Part shown: positions 1 to 7,198 of the stretch, piece after piece
How the letters are laid out: each line of letters begins with the position of its first letter
How positions within the stretch are numbered: the first letter of the stretch is position 1
NCBI RefSeq assembly: GCF_900110085.1
Contig: NZ_FOCK01000002.1
Span: forward strand, 372,001-436,000
Reading direction: 5' to 3'
Source: Prevotella sp. ne3005
GTDB taxonomy: Bacteria; Bacteroidota; Bacteroidia; Bacteroidales; Bacteroidaceae
DNA: 64,000 nucleotides
Notes under the pieces: model-generated
Seen by the model: only the letters and a program-made list of their open reading frames with translations
Database searches by the model: none
What the model was told of the DNA's origin: nothing
Program-made: the position numbers and the translations under genes

Positions 1-2
1 TA

Positions 3-740
3 TATCGAAGATTGGTTGTCCCACGGATCCTCAAGAAGTGTAAGAAGATTATCACCGTCTCTGACTATGAGAAAAACAATATCATGACCAAGTTGGGCAT
101 TCCAGAGGAAAGAATGGCGATGATATACAACGGCTATAACGAATGGTTTAAACCTGTACATGATATTCAGCATATCTATCAAAGATATATCGATCATCCT
201 GGCTACTTCTTCTTCCTCGGCAATACAGATCCAAAGAAGAATACGGAACGAACCCTGATTGCCTATTCAAGATATCTGGAGAAATCGATTGTGAAGCGGA
301 AGCTATTGATGGCAGATCTTGACCAAGCGTATTTAGACGGTATCATTGACAGGAATCATATTGAGAATATCAGCAACTATATCGTCATGCCTGGCTATAT
401 TGTCAACAAGGACTTGCCCTTTATCTATAATAGTGCCTTTGCCTTCCTATATACCTCATTACGGGAAAGCTTTGGCATTCCTTTGTTGGAAGCGATGGCC
501 AGTGGAACACCCGTCATCACATCGAACACCTCATCAATGCCAGAGATTGCAGGACGCAATGCCATTCTCATTAATCCGGAGAATCCAGATGAGATTGCAG
601 AGAAAATGCTACAATTGGAGAATGATGACGACTTCTACAGCAGACAAGAGAAAATCGGACTGGAAAGGGCGAAGATTTTCTCATGGCGGCAGACTGCAGA
701 ACAGCTGTTAGCTGTCTACGAGAGCGTATACAATCACTAA
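3..740 (+). CDS. Glycosyltransferase family 4 (GT1-fold group), C-terminal part
   Basis: The reading frame is open to the left edge, so this is the C-terminal part of a longer gene; the first in-frame TTG at 12 is not a convincing start. The visible part is the second Rossmann domain of a GT-B glycosyltransferase: an acceptor-domain remnant (KKIITVSDYEK), the beta-strand FFFLGNTDPKKN that opens the nucleotide-sugar domain, and the E-x7-E type motif ESFGIPLLEAMASGTPVI near residue 155 followed by TSSMPEIAG. Family members transfer a sugar from a nucleotide donor, usually to a cell-surface polysaccharide or lipid carrier. The donor and acceptor cannot be told from this fragment. It ends 3 bp from the convergent neighbour with no terminator between them. 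Confidence 0.88.
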   Translation, partial: YRRLVVPRILKKCKKIITVSDYEKNNIMTKLGIPEERMAMIYNGYNEWFKPVHDIQHIYQRYIDHPGYFFFLGNTDPKKNTERTLIAYSRYLEKSIVKRKLLMADLDQAYLDGIIDRNHIENISNYIVMPGYIVNKDLPFIYNSAFAFLYTSLRESFGIPLLEAMASGTPVITSNTSSMPEIAGRNAILINPENPDEIAEKMLQLENDDDFYSRQEKIGLERAKIFSWRQTAEQLLAVYESVYNH

Positions 741-743
741 AGA

Positions 744-1082
744 TTAAGAAAACAAATCAAGAGAGAGGTCTACAGCGGGCTTCTCTTCTTTTTCGTCTAT
801 CCGATGGGATTCCTTGAATTCAATCATCAGCTGGCGGGCATCGGAATTGTTCTGGGTGTTTAATCGATAGAAGCCCCGTTTACCTGTAGCTTCTATCAAC
901 GAGAGGGGGGATTTGGAGTTTTTCAACAGATATTGCTGGACATAATTACGGATATCGATCAGGTCTGGCGTGAAGAACAAAGTGGAATTGCGGTTATAGA
1001 CATGCTTGGCCAACAGTTGAACACTGATGCCCTTCTCACCTACTTCCATGAGGATGTCTAATATCTGTCTGTCGTATGTCAT
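744..1082 (-). CDS. Hypothetical protein, winged-helix-like
   Basis: A 112-residue protein that I cannot name. The N-terminal part (DRQILDILMEVGEKGISVQLLAKHVYN) reads like the helix-turn-helix half of a winged-helix domain, and a basic stretch ending in TGKRGFYRLN looks like the wing. The C-terminal 30 residues are acidic and probably disordered. There is no signal peptide or membrane segment, so it should be cytoplasmic. A DNA-binding or architectural role is inference from the fold-like pattern only. It lies downstream of the small K/A-rich winged-helix gene on the same strand, separated by a terminator. Confidence 0.6.
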   Translation of the reverse strand: MTYDRQILDILMEVGEKGISVQLLAKHVYNRNSTLFFTPDLIDIRNYVQQYLLKNSKSPLSLIEATGKRGFYRLNTQNNSDARQLMIEFKESHRIDEKEEKPAVDLSLDLFS

Positions 1083-1088
1083 CCGATT

Positions 1089-1124
1089 AAAAAAGGCCGG
1101 TAAAAGTAAATTACCGACCTTTTC
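1089..1124 (-). terminator. Rho-independent terminator of the K/A-rich winged-helix gene
   Basis: On the minus strand an 11-bp stem with one mismatch (AAGGTCGGTAA pairing with TTACCGGCCTT around a short A/T loop) is followed by a run of T. It sits between the two small minus-strand genes and should end transcription of the upstream one. Confidence 0.7.
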
Positions 1125-1144
1125 CTATTGTACGTTAATTGTCT

Positions 1145-1456
1145 TTATGCCAATGTAACATTCTCTCCCTCGTTAGCGAGCTTGCCCTCCTTGAAGAGCC
1201 AGCCGAGACCAAGAAGAGTCTCCTCCTCTGAAATCTTTGCAGCCTTAGCAATCTCCTTAACGGTGAGAGCCTTACCTGCTGCTGCCAGTGCCTGATAAAC
1301 ATCTCCTGCCTTGAAACCTGCATTCTCAGCGGTGATAGCGAGAACTGCCTTCTTTGCGGCTGCCTTAGGAGCAGCGGCCTTCTTCACGGTTTCCTTCTTA
1401 GCTGCGGCTGCCTTTGTCTCAGTAGCCTTCTTAGCTGTTGCTTTCTTTTCTGCCAT
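1145..1456 (-). CDS. Lysine/alanine-rich winged helix-turn-helix protein (DUF2582-like)
   Basis: A 103-residue protein in two parts. Residues 1-40 are an almost pure Lys/Ala/Thr tail resembling histone H1 or HU-like tails. Residues 45-103 form a compact winged-helix pattern (AGDVYQALAAAGKALTVKEIAKA, then EEETLLGLGWLFKEGKL) like the small wHTH family annotated DUF2582 in Bacteroidetes. The basic tail plus wHTH suggests a nucleoid-associated or DNA-binding role; this is inference. The start ATG lies about 60 bp downstream of a -7 box at 1516-1523. It is a single-gene unit closed by its own terminator. Confidence 0.8.
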   Translation of the reverse strand: MAEKKATAKKATETKAAAAKKETVKKAAAPKAAAKKAVLAITAENAGFKAGDVYQALAAAGKALTVKEIAKAAKISEEETLLGLGWLFKEGKLANEGENVTLA

Positions 1457-1515
1457 AGTTCTTAAAAAATTAATACTTTATTGAAGTTTTACCTCTATAT
1501 TCTAAATTTCGAGTG

Positions 1516-1523
1516 CAAAATTA
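1516..1523 (-). promoter_or_regulatory. Promoter -7 box of the K/A-rich winged-helix gene
   Basis: Minus-strand TAATTTTG fits the Bacteroidetes -7 consensus TAnnTTTG and lies about 60 bp before the start codon. No clear -33 TTTG is seen. Confidence 0.5.
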
Positions 1524-1578
1524 ACACTAATTATTCAGACAAGTTATTGATAATTAAGACTTTTTGGCAAAAAGTAAA

Positions 1579-3357
1579 TTATTCTTGATGAATATCAAGC
1601 GACGAACGAAGTTCAAGCGACAGATTCAATTCCTCCAGCTGTTTCGGGTCGAGTTCACCTGGAGCATCCAGCATCACATCGCGGCCACTGTTGTTCTTCG
1701 GGAATGCGATACAGTCGCGGATGCTATCGAGACCAGCCATCAGGCTGACAAAGCGATCGAGACCGAAGGCAAGACCTGCGTGGGGAGGAGCTCCGTATTT
1801 GAAGGCATTGATCAGGAAGCCAAACTGAGCCATAGCCCTTTCGGGGGTGAAGCCCAGAATCTGGAACATTTTCTCCTGCAACTTTCCGTCATGAATACGA
1901 AGTGAGCCACCACCGACCTCAACACCATTGCAGACGAAGTCATAGGCCACTGCACGAACTTTTTCAGGAGCAGTATCGAGCAGAGGAATATCATCAGGAT
2001 TCGGCATCGTAAACGGATGGTGCGTAGCCATCAGGCGCTGCTCCTCATCACTCCACTCAAAGAGCGGGAAGTCGACAATCCAAAGACAAACGAACTTGTC
2101 CTTGTCACGAAGTCCAAGACGATCGCCCATCTCCAGACGAAGAGTGCAGAGTTGAATACGAGTCTTGTTGGCATTGTCGCCAGAGAGGATCAACACAAGG
2201 TCGCCATCTTTGGCACCCATAGCCTCCTTGACCTTAGCCCACACCTCAGGCTCATAGAACTTATCGATGGAAGACTTTACTGTACCATCGGCATTGAACT
2301 TGACATATACAAGGCCCTTGGCACCTACCTGCGGACGCTTCACGAAATCTGTCAGCTGATCCAACTGCTTACGGGTATAGTCAGCACAACCAGGCACACA
2401 GATACCACCAATATAGTTGGCTTCATTGAAGACGGGGAAGGTACCCGTACCCTTCAGCTGATCCATCAGCTCCACGAACTCCATACCGAAACGAAGATCG
2501 GGCTTATCTGAACCAAAGCGACGCATAGCCTCATGCCAGGTCATACGCTGAAGAGTAGGAAGTTCCACACCACGTACCTCTTTAAATAAATGGCGGGCCA
2601 TATCCTCGAAGAGCTGAAGCACATCTTCCTGCTCTACAAACGACATCTCACAGTCGATCTGGGTGAACTCTGGCTGACGATCAGCACGCAGGTCCTCATC
2701 ACGGAAGCACTTGGCAATTTGGAAGTAACGATCGAAACCGCTGACCATCAGCAACTGCTTGAGGGTCTGAGGAGACTGGGGCAATGCATAGAACTGGCCT
2801 GGATTCATACGGCTGGGAACCACGAAGTCGCGAGCACCCTCAGGCGTAGAGCCAATTAGGATTGGCGTCTCCACCTCGATGAACTCCTTACTGTCAAGGA
2901 AGTTACGAATCAGGATGGTCATGCGATGGCGCAGTTCCAGGTTCTTACGAACGGCACTACGACGAAGGTCGAGATAACGATACTTCATACGGATATCGTC
3001 GCCACCATCGGTATTGTCCTCAATGGTAAACGGAGGTGTGAGGCTCTCGCTAAGGATGTTCAGTTCCTTTACCAGAATCTCAATGTCGCCCGTCGGCATC
3101 TTGGGGTTCTTGCTTTGGCGCTCACTGACCTCACCTTTCACTTGAATACAAAACTCACGTCCCAGCTTATTGGCACGTTCGCAGAGTTCGGCATTGTCAG
3201 CCTCGTTAAACACCAACTGTGTCAGACCATAACGGTCGCGAAGATCAACGAAGGTCATGCCTCCCATCTTTCGAGTACGCTGAACCCAACCTGCGAGTGT
3301 CACAACACTTCCTGCATCGGAGAGACGAAGCTCTCCACAAGTCTTACTTCTATACAT
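1579..3357 (-). CDS. aspS: Aspartyl-tRNA synthetase
   Basis: Charges tRNA-Asp with aspartate in the cytoplasm. The 592-residue protein is the normal bacterial length, including the GAD insertion. Visible in order: an OB-fold anticodon-binding domain ([20 protein letters not shown]), class II motif 2 ([18 protein letters not shown]), and motif 3 ([15 protein letters not shown]) with the terminal [15 protein letters not shown] segment. The frame is open upstream to 3390, but I chose the ATG at 3357 ([11 protein letters not shown]), the family-typical N-terminus. That start lies 30 bp downstream of the -7 box, whereas the upstream alternative overlaps the promoter. It is transcribed divergently from the DUF1573 gene. 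Confidence 0.97.
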   Translation of the reverse strand: MYRSKTCGELRLSDAGSVVTLAGWVQRTRKMGGMTFVDLRDRYGLTQLVFNEADNAELCERANKLGREFCIQVKGEVSERQSKNPKMPTGDIEILVKELNILSESLTPPFTIEDNTDGGDDIRMKYRYLDLRRSAVRKNLELRHRMTILIRNFLDSKEFIEVETPILIGSTPEGARDFVVPSRMNPGQFYALPQSPQTLKQLLMVSGFDRYFQIAKCFRDEDLRADRQPEFTQIDCEMSFVEQEDVLQLFEDMARHLFKEVRGVELPTLQRMTWHEAMRRFGSDKPDLRFGMEFVELMDQLKGTGTFPVFNEANYIGGICVPGCADYTRKQLDQLTDFVKRPQVGAKGLVYVKFNADGTVKSSIDKFYEPEVWAKVKEAMGAKDGDLVLILSGDNANKTRIQLCTLRLEMGDRLGLRDKDKFVCLWIVDFPLFEWSDEEQRLMATHHPFTMPNPDDIPLLDTAPEKVRAVAYDFVCNGVEVGGGSLRIHDGKLQEKMFQILGFTPERAMAQFGFLINAFKYGAPPHAGLAFGLDRFVSLMAGLDSIRDCIAFPKNNSGRDVMLDAPGELDPKQLEELNLSLELRSSLDIHQE

Positions 3358-3387
3358 ATTTATAATACTTTTATTCCTTTTGAGGTG

Positions 3388-3395
3388 CAAAGGTA
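3388..3395 (-). promoter_or_regulatory. aspS promoter -7 box
   Basis: Minus-strand TACCTTTG, an exact TAnnTTTG match, 30 bp before the aspS start. The DNA directly upstream (3404-3438) is a 7-bp repeat tract instead of a clear -33 box. Confidence 0.75.
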
Positions 3396-3403
3396 CAAAG
3401 AAA

Positions 3404-3484
3404 ATTAAAAATTAAAGATTAAAAATTAAAAATTATGTATGCGAACGCACTTTTTTCACTTTTCACTTTTCACTTTTCACTTCT
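3404..3484. repeat. Two 7-bp-period repeat tracts in a divergent promoter region
   Basis: Tract 1 (3404-3438) has five units of ATTAAAA type. Tract 2 (3457-3484) has four units of CACTTTT type. The units differ in sequence but share period 7. Tract 1 ends 8 bp from the aspS -7 box and tract 2 ends 6 bp from the DUF1573 -7 box, so each occupies the place where the -33 element would be. Confidence 0.85.
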
Positions 3485-3490
3485 TTTTAG

Positions 3491-3498
3491 TATCTTTG
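3491..3498 (+). promoter_or_regulatory. DUF1573 gene promoter -7 box
   Basis: TATCTTTG, an exact TAnnTTTG match, 30 bp before the ATG at 3529 and 6 bp after the CACTTTT repeat tract. Confidence 0.7.
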
Positions 3499-3528
3499 CC
3501 CCCGTTAAACCAATAAAACGATAAAAAG

Positions 3529-3912
3529 ATGAAGAAATTAGTCATGATAACCATGATGCTGATGTGCGGCTTGACAGCTGCACTGGCACAGAAACCAGCA
3601 GAGATTAAGTTCGACAAGTTGACACACGACTTTGGAACCTTCTCAGAGAAAAATCCTGTGGTAACCTACACTTTCACCTATACGAATGTAGGCGAACAGC
3701 CATTGATCATCAATCAGGCTGTGGCCAGCTGTGGCTGCACCGTTCCTGAATACACCAAGTCGCCCATCAAGCCAGGTGAGCAGGGACAGATTAAGGTGAC
3801 CTATAATGGTACAGGCAAGTTCCCTGGTCATTTCAAGAAATCAATCACCATCCGTACTAACGGAGTTGTGGAGATGACACGACTCTATATAGAAGGAGAA
3901 ATGACAGAATAA
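3529..3912 (+). CDS. DUF1573 domain-containing secreted protein
   Basis: A 127-residue protein with a Sec signal peptide (MKKLVMITMMLMCGLTAALA, cleavage near residue 20). The rest is a single immunoglobulin-like DUF1573 domain: KFDKLTHDFGTF at the start, the conserved SCGCTVPEY motif around residue 70 and GKFPGHFKKSITIRTN near the end. The family is common in Bacteroidetes envelopes and its biochemical role is not established. The mature protein should be periplasmic or surface-exposed. The gene is monocistronic, between its own promoter and a strong terminator 1 bp after the stop codon. Confidence 0.9.
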   Translation: MKKLVMITMMLMCGLTAALAQKPAEIKFDKLTHDFGTFSEKNPVVTYTFTYTNVGEQPLIINQAVASCGCTVPEYTKSPIKPGEQGQIKVTYNGTGKFPGHFKKSITIRTNGVVEMTRLYIEGEMTE

Positions 3913-3943
3913 AGAAAGCCCGCCAGAGTTTGGCGGGCTTTCT
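3913..3943. terminator. Bidirectional terminator between convergent genes
   Basis: A perfect 13-bp inverted repeat (AGAAAGCCCGCCA / TGGCGGGCTTTCT) with a 5-nt loop starts just after the DUF1573 stop and ends 2 bp before the DUF3078 stop. T-rich flanks on both strands suit termination in both directions. Confidence 0.92.
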
Positions 3944-3945
3944 GT

Positions 3946-5124
3946 TTAAAACGCATAGGAGAAACCTACTGACGAATATTCCTTGAATTGCCAATAACCT
4001 AAGTCGTCATGATATAAGCTGGAGTCATCGAAGCGAGGATAGAGGAACAAGTTGGCTGAGATATACTTAGACACTCTCAACTCAAAGGTATTTTCCCACT
4101 CTATCAGACCACGTTTGTAAGAAGTAAAGGCATAAAGACGCGTCTTCCAGGTTACCACATCATTGATCTTCCAGACAAGATCGGCTGTCATGTGAGAGGC
4201 GAACTCCAGATTATCATGATCGCCCTCATCCAGTCCATTGGCCGGGCCTAATGCCTCACGACCCACATACAAATAGTTGAGTGAGAGTGGTGAGAAGTTC
4301 AGCGAACCCGTCAAACGCTTATTCTTTGTTGCCACCTTATAATCCATACCAAGACCAAGGTTCAGGTTGAATGGCGACATAAAATCAGAATAAACCTTCT
4401 TGTCATTTGATTTCAAGCCCTGGGTAAACTGGGTATAGGTCAAAAGCTGGAATGTATAGTACCAATTCTTAGCTGCTTCGAGTCCTACCTTGCTGGTGAA
4501 ACGTAACAGGTCCTCATTTGCCTTGAACCTATGGACTGAGTCATCACGGGAATTGAGGAAGCCCAGTTTCATCTCCAGTTTATTATCCCACTTCCACTTG
4601 TTCTTATTATCGTAATTGGCCTCTAAGGTCAATGAGCCAACGGCAGAATAGTTACTTTCGCCACCCTTATACCAGTTTTCCGACACATAGTTCTGCATAA
4701 ACTGCAGATAGCCATCGCCTTTCTTGGTCCAGAACTTTGGTTTCTGAACAAGGACATCCGTCGGGATATCCTCTGGAACGTCAATCACAGGCTCCTCCAC
4801 TTTCTCAACCAGTTCCACCTTGTTTAAGATAGGCGTATCCACATCCTTACGGATATCTCCCGTCTCCTCGAGCTCCGTTTCCGTAGTACTAACAAGGTCC
4901 GGACGATTCAGGTAGATGTTGAGCAAGGCTGCATCGACGGCATCTGCCACAGGATCTTTTCCTGCATTCTCGGAATGGAGCGACAGCGTCTTATCTGCGA
5001 CATTATGATAGAACGTCAATGGGACGAACAGACGATAATAGCGTCCGTCAATACTATCATTTGACTGTGCGGCACTTGCGCTGAGCGCAACGACTGCCGC
5101 GAATAATAAGGCTATTTTTCTCAT
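3946..5124 (-). CDS. DUF3078 domain-containing outer-membrane-associated protein
   Basis: A 392-residue protein with a signal peptide (MRKIALLFAAVVALSASAAQS). Residues 25-125 are low-complexity and acidic (VEKVEEPVIDVPEDIP). The C-terminal two thirds (from about residue 130) match DUF3078: GDGYLQFMQNYVSENWYKGG, then alternating amphipathic strands ending in an aromatic-terminated strand (YSSVGFSYAF), as in outer-membrane beta-barrels. The function of the family is unknown; the C-terminal Phe and strand pattern suggest barrel insertion. I chose the ATG at 5124 over one at 5136 because it gives a clean signal peptide and lies downstream of the -7 box at 5134-5141. Confidence 0.85.
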   Translation of the reverse strand: MRKIALLFAAVVALSASAAQSNDSIDGRYYRLFVPLTFYHNVADKTLSLHSENAGKDPVADAVDAALLNIYLNRPDLVSTTETELEETGDIRKDVDTPILNKVELVEKVEEPVIDVPEDIPTDVLVQKPKFWTKKGDGYLQFMQNYVSENWYKGGESNYSAVGSLTLEANYDNKNKWKWDNKLEMKLGFLNSRDDSVHRFKANEDLLRFTSKVGLEAAKNWYYTFQLLTYTQFTQGLKSNDKKVYSDFMSPFNLNLGLGMDYKVATKNKRLTGSLNFSPLSLNYLYVGREALGPANGLDEGDHDNLEFASHMTADLVWKINDVVTWKTRLYAFTSYKRGLIEWENTFELRVSKYISANLFLYPRFDDSSLYHDDLGYWQFKEYSSVGFSYAF

Positions 5125-5133
5125 AACTGAGTG

Positions 5134-5141
5134 CAAAGTTA
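5134..5141 (-). promoter_or_regulatory. DUF3078 gene promoter -7 box
   Basis: Minus-strand TAACTTTG, an exact TAnnTTTG match, about 10 bp before the chosen start. A GAAAAGT repeat tract begins 11 bp upstream. Confidence 0.7.
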
Positions 5142-5152
5142 CAAAAAGAAAT

Positions 5153-5228
5153 GAAAAGTGAAAAGTGAAAAGTGAAAAAATTGCAGCAATTAATACAATT
5201 TCTTAATTCTTAATTCTTAATTCTTAAT
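5153..5228. repeat. Two 7-bp-period repeat tracts in a second divergent promoter region
   Basis: Tract 1 (5153-5177) repeats GAAAAGT about 3.5 times. Tract 2 (5201-5228) repeats TCTTAAT four times. They lie 11 bp and 9 bp upstream of the DUF3078 and yidC -7 boxes, mirroring the arrangement at 3404-3484 with different unit sequences. Confidence 0.85.
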
Positions 5229-5237
5229 TAAAAGTTG

Positions 5238-5245
5238 TACCTTTG
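5238..5245 (+). promoter_or_regulatory. yidC promoter -7 box
   Basis: TACCTTTG, an exact TAnnTTTG match, about 62 bp before the yidC start, directly after the TCTTAAT repeat tract. Confidence 0.72.
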
Positions 5246-5307
5246 CACCTTGATTTATTGCGTACATTATTTATAAAGGAAAAATAGAATCAAAAATTAA
5301 ATAGAAA

Positions 5308-7194
5308 ATGAACAGAGACACTATCATCGGCTTCGTTCTCATTGCATTGGTACTCATCGGCTTCAGCTGGTGGAACCAGCCTTCTGCAGAGGAGATTGAG
5401 GCCGCACGTAAGCAAGACAGTATTGCCTCAGCCATTAAGGATAACGCTGCCAGACAGCAGCAGGCTAACGAGGCAGCCAAGAAAGCCCAGGCAGAGGCTG
5501 CAGCCAAAGGCGACAGCACAGCCCTTTTCTTCTCGGCCCTGAACGGACAGAATCAGCCCGTGGTGCTGAAGAACGACAAGGTTGAGCTGACTTTCAATAC
5601 CAAAGGAGGCAGCATCGCCAAGGCAGTCATCAAGGGTTTTGAGGATCGCGATGACAAGATGGACGTAACGCTCTTCGACGAGAAGAGCCAGCAGATGAAC
5701 TTCATGCTGGCAGGAAAGTCGGAGAACATCATCACTCAGGATTTGTATTTCACACCTTCGAACGTGACTGACTCTACCGTTACGATGACAGCCCAGGCTG
5801 GCAACGGAGGAAGTCTGGTTTTGAACTACCAGCTGGGCAAAGACTATATGCTGCACTTCAACCTCCAGGCTCAGGGTCTGAACGGTATGTTTGCTCCCAA
5901 CTATAAGGAGATGGACATCGAGTGGACGGATATGGCGCGCCAGCAGGAGAAGGGTTTTACTTTTGAGAACCGCTACTCTACCCTGACCTATAAGGAGAAG
6001 AATGGTGGTACAGACTACCTGAACGAGACTTCGGAGAAGATCGACGAGAAGATTGAAGAGCAACTCGACTGGGTAGCTTTCAAAAACCAGTTCTTCTCTG
6101 CAGCCCTTATTGCCAAGAGCGAATTTGCAGCCAACTCACTCATGACGAGCATTCCGCAGGAGAAAGGCTCTGGCTTCCTGAAGCAGTTTAATGCCAAGAT
6201 GAAGACCAGCTTCGATCCCTCAGGTATGAATCCCACGGAGTTCGAGATGTATATTGGTCCCAACGACTTCCGTCTGATTAAGGATGTGGAGGAGCAGAGC
6301 ACCTTTGGCAAGGATCTCGACCTGGAGCAGCTGGTTTATCTCGGATGGCCCTTGTTCCGTTATATCAACCGTTTCTTCACTATCTACGTCTTCGACTGGC
6401 TCACCTCTTGGGGCTTTGGCATGGGTATCGTACTGATTCTGATCACCCTATTGCTGAAGGCCATCACCTTCCCCATGGTGAAGAAGAGCTATATGTCGAG
6501 TGCCAAGATGCGTGTGCTGAAACCAAAACTCGACGAGGCCACCAAGCAGTATGACAAGCCTGAGGACTCGATGAAGAAACAGCAGGCCATGATGCAGATG
6601 TACTCCCAGTATGGCGTATCGCCCCTGAGCGGCTGTCTGCCCATGCTGATCCAGATGCCTATCTGGATTGCCATGTTCAACTTCGTGCCTAACGCAATCC
6701 AGCTGCGTCGCCAGTCGTTCCTTTGGATCGACGACCTCTCTACCTACGATCCCATCATTGAGTGGGGAACCCAGATTTGGGGTATTGGCGACCACCTCTC
6801 CCTGACCTGTATCCTCTTCTGCGTATCGAATGTGCTCTACAGCTACATGACCATGCGCCAGCAGAAGGACCAGATGGTAGGCCAGCAGGCTGAGCAGATG
6901 AAGATGATGCAATGGATGATGTACCTGATGCCCATCATGTTCTTCTTCATGTTCAATGACTACTCTTCAGGTCTGAACTTCTACTACTTCATCTCACTCT
7001 TCTTCTCTGCTGCCATCATGTGGACGCTCCGCAAGACGACCAACGACGAGAAGTTGCTGGCTATCCTTGAGGCGAAGTATCAGGAAAACAAGAACAACCC
7101 CAACAAAAAGACTAGCGGACTGGCTGCACGTCTGGAGGCTATGCAGAAGCAGGCAGAGGAATTGCAGCGTCAGCGCCAGAATCAAAAGAGATAA
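5308..7194 (+). CDS. yidC: Membrane protein insertase YidC
   Basis: Inserts and folds inner-membrane proteins, alone or with SecYEG. The 628 residues have the Gram-negative layout. An N-terminal TM anchor (IIGFVLIALVLIGFSWW, about residues 5-22) is followed by an Ala/Gln-rich linker and a large periplasmic P1 beta-supersandwich domain (about 75-345). The Oxa1 core follows from about 350 with five hydrophobic segments, including FGMGIVLILITLLLKAITFP and the conserved LSGCLPMLIQMPIWIAMF. The C-terminal tail is basic and Gln/Arg-rich, as expected for ribosome contact. It is the first gene of a plus-strand run; the next gene starts 5 bp after its stop, so co-transcription is likely. Confidence 0.97.
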   Translation: MNRDTIIGFVLIALVLIGFSWWNQPSAEEIEAARKQDSIASAIKDNAARQQQANEAAKKAQAEAAAKGDSTALFFSALNGQNQPVVLKNDKVELTFNTKGGSIAKAVIKGFEDRDDKMDVTLFDEKSQQMNFMLAGKSENIITQDLYFTPSNVTDSTVTMTAQAGNGGSLVLNYQLGKDYMLHFNLQAQGLNGMFAPNYKEMDIEWTDMARQQEKGFTFENRYSTLTYKEKNGGTDYLNETSEKIDEKIEEQLDWVAFKNQFFSAALIAKSEFAANSLMTSIPQEKGSGFLKQFNAKMKTSFDPSGMNPTEFEMYIGPNDFRLIKDVEEQSTFGKDLDLEQLVYLGWPLFRYINRFFTIYVFDWLTSWGFGMGIVLILITLLLKAITFPMVKKSYMSSAKMRVLKPKLDEATKQYDKPEDSMKKQQAMMQMYSQYGVSPLSGCLPMLIQMPIWIAMFNFVPNAIQLRRQSFLWIDDLSTYDPIIEWGTQIWGIGDHLSLTCILFCVSNVLYSYMTMRQQKDQMVGQQAEQMKMMQWMMYLMPIMFFFMFNDYSSGLNFYYFISLFFSAAIMWTLRKTTNDEKLLAILEAKYQENKNNPNKKTSGLAARLEAMQKQAEELQRQRQNQKR

Positions 7195-7198
7195 GATT

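Noticed and set aside
7067..7198. N-terminal extension of the S9 peptidase frame
   Set aside because: It lies inside yidC in another frame and would bury the signal peptide; the ATG at 7199 follows the yidC stop by 5 bp.
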